This document shows positions 13,925-14,337 of a stretch of DNA of 14,337 nucleotides, one piece after another. Positions within the stretch are counted from its first letter, which is position 1, and each line of letters begins with the position of its first letter. The position numbers were made by a program, and so were the translations under genes. The stretch is from an uncultured Clostridium sp. (GTDB taxonomy: Bacteria; Bacillota; Clostridia; Lachnospirales; Lachnospiraceae): assembly GCA_937902905.1 (NCBI GenBank), contig CALELW010000299.1, forward strand, positions 1 through 14,337, given 5' to 3'. The notes below the pieces were generated by a model. That model was not told where the DNA came from and did no database searches. It worked only from the letters and a program-made list of their open reading frames with translations.

Positions 13925-14172
13925 GTGATTGCTGTTATTTTTTTCAGTTTAATTTTGTTGTAAGATTTTATTAGAACAAATAAAAACAAAGTTTCGCCAT
14001 TCAGGACCGCTCCCGCTAAAAAACACACGTAACGGTGCCTGAGGTCAAAATACGACCTCTATGCACCGACGGTGTTTTAGTCCTTCATGACGAAATTTTG
14101 TTTTCATTTGTTCCAGTAAAGTCTCAAGAAATTTAAATCAAAAAATCAACAGCAATCGCTTGACCACACACG
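13914..14172. repeat. Large imperfect palindrome (foldback, about 259 bp)
   Basis: Two arms of about 125 bp are inverted copies meeting near 14050. Matching blocks from the outside in: GTGTGTGTCAAG 13914-13925 / CTTGACCACACAC 14159-14171; GATTGCTGTT 13927-13936 / 14148-14157; GAACAAAT 13974-13981 / 14106-14113; TTTCGcCAT 13992-14000 / 14087-14095; AGGAC 14003-14007 / 14080-14084; AAAACAC 14020-14026 / 14072-14078; CGGTGC 14033-14038 / 14063-14068; GAGGTC 14041-14046 / 14054-14059. Most arm differences between these blocks are single transitions or short gaps. No long reading frame is present. It may be a MITE-like foldback element or a structured RNA, and no known family is recognised. Confidence 0.8.
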
Positions 14173-14337
14173 CTTACGTACAAAGAATCAACTATAACAC
14201 TAATGCAGGACAACAACTAATTGGGAAATACTTGTTGATACTTATTGAATTCCAGTAATTTGGCAGAAAAACTTTGAAACTCGTGGGTTTTGAGTACGTC
14301 GGTATGTGGTGCTGGTAGTTTCAGCGCCCATATCGCT
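14173..14337. other. Unassigned right-edge sequence
   Basis: I see no recognisable gene here. Two minus-strand frames are open from the window edge: one ends at 14217 (39 residues, including KLPAPHTDVLKTHEFQSF) and one at 14242 (31 residues). Either could be the C-terminus of a gene lying to the right, but no motif is identifiable and the two overlap, so at most one is real. The plus strand has only short frames. Confidence 0.3.

Noticed and set aside
13914..14172. 6S RNA as an explanation of the palindrome
   Set aside because: 6S RNA is a long hairpin with a large central bubble, but it is about 180-200 nt long. Here the pairing is too continuous and too long, and no promoter for it is evident.

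Overview
The window looks like chromosome from a low-GC anaerobic Firmicute, most probably of the family Lachnospiraceae. The evidence is the DUF6465 protein, the Rpn/YhgA-like nuclease with Gly-Glu-Arg tail repeats, secreted proteins with Lys-rich Ig-like modules and Thr/Pro/Glu linkers, strong GGAGG ribosome sites, and an infC-rpmI-rplT operon with a long attenuator leader. Every confident gene from about 2.8 kb to 13.7 kb is on the minus strand, so transcription runs from right to left.

Left end (1-2.8 kb) is mobile or accessory DNA. An IS1182-like DDE transposase on the minus strand is broken by one extra A in a homopolymer. It is followed on the plus strand by a Rpn-type PD-(D/E)XK nuclease gene, with a real start at TTG 1763.

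2.8-6.6 kb is a tight four-gene unit transcribed leftwards from a good promoter at 6593-6621: patatin-like phospholipase, Wzy/O-antigen-ligase-like polytopic membrane protein, DUF6465 protein, and an orphan ParA ATPase. No parB is present. This is the best candidate in the window for an uncharacterised functional unit, probably tied to the cell surface.

6.7-8.5 kb is one secreted polysaccharide-deacetylase-like protein (Ig-like module, linker, beta-sandwich, CE4 domain). It has its own promoter, a 15-bp palindrome inside the promoter spacer, and a strong terminator. A metal-ligand His of the CE4 domain appears to be missing.

8.6-12.55 kb is a probable operon: secreted M14 carboxypeptidase, hemB, hemA. 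hemB and hemA carry out two steps of C5-pathway tetrapyrrole synthesis, and no other tetrapyrrole genes lie in the window.

12.6-13.9 kb is infC-rpmI-rplT (IF3, L35, L20). It has a near-consensus promoter, a roughly 150-nt leader with a terminator and a competing pairing (L20-leader type), and what looks like an AUA start codon for infC.

13.9-14.34 kb is non-coding as far as I can tell. It holds a roughly 259-bp imperfect palindrome whose left arm supplies the -35 box of the infC promoter, then about 165 bp with no assignable gene. No tRNA, rRNA or CRISPR was recognised.
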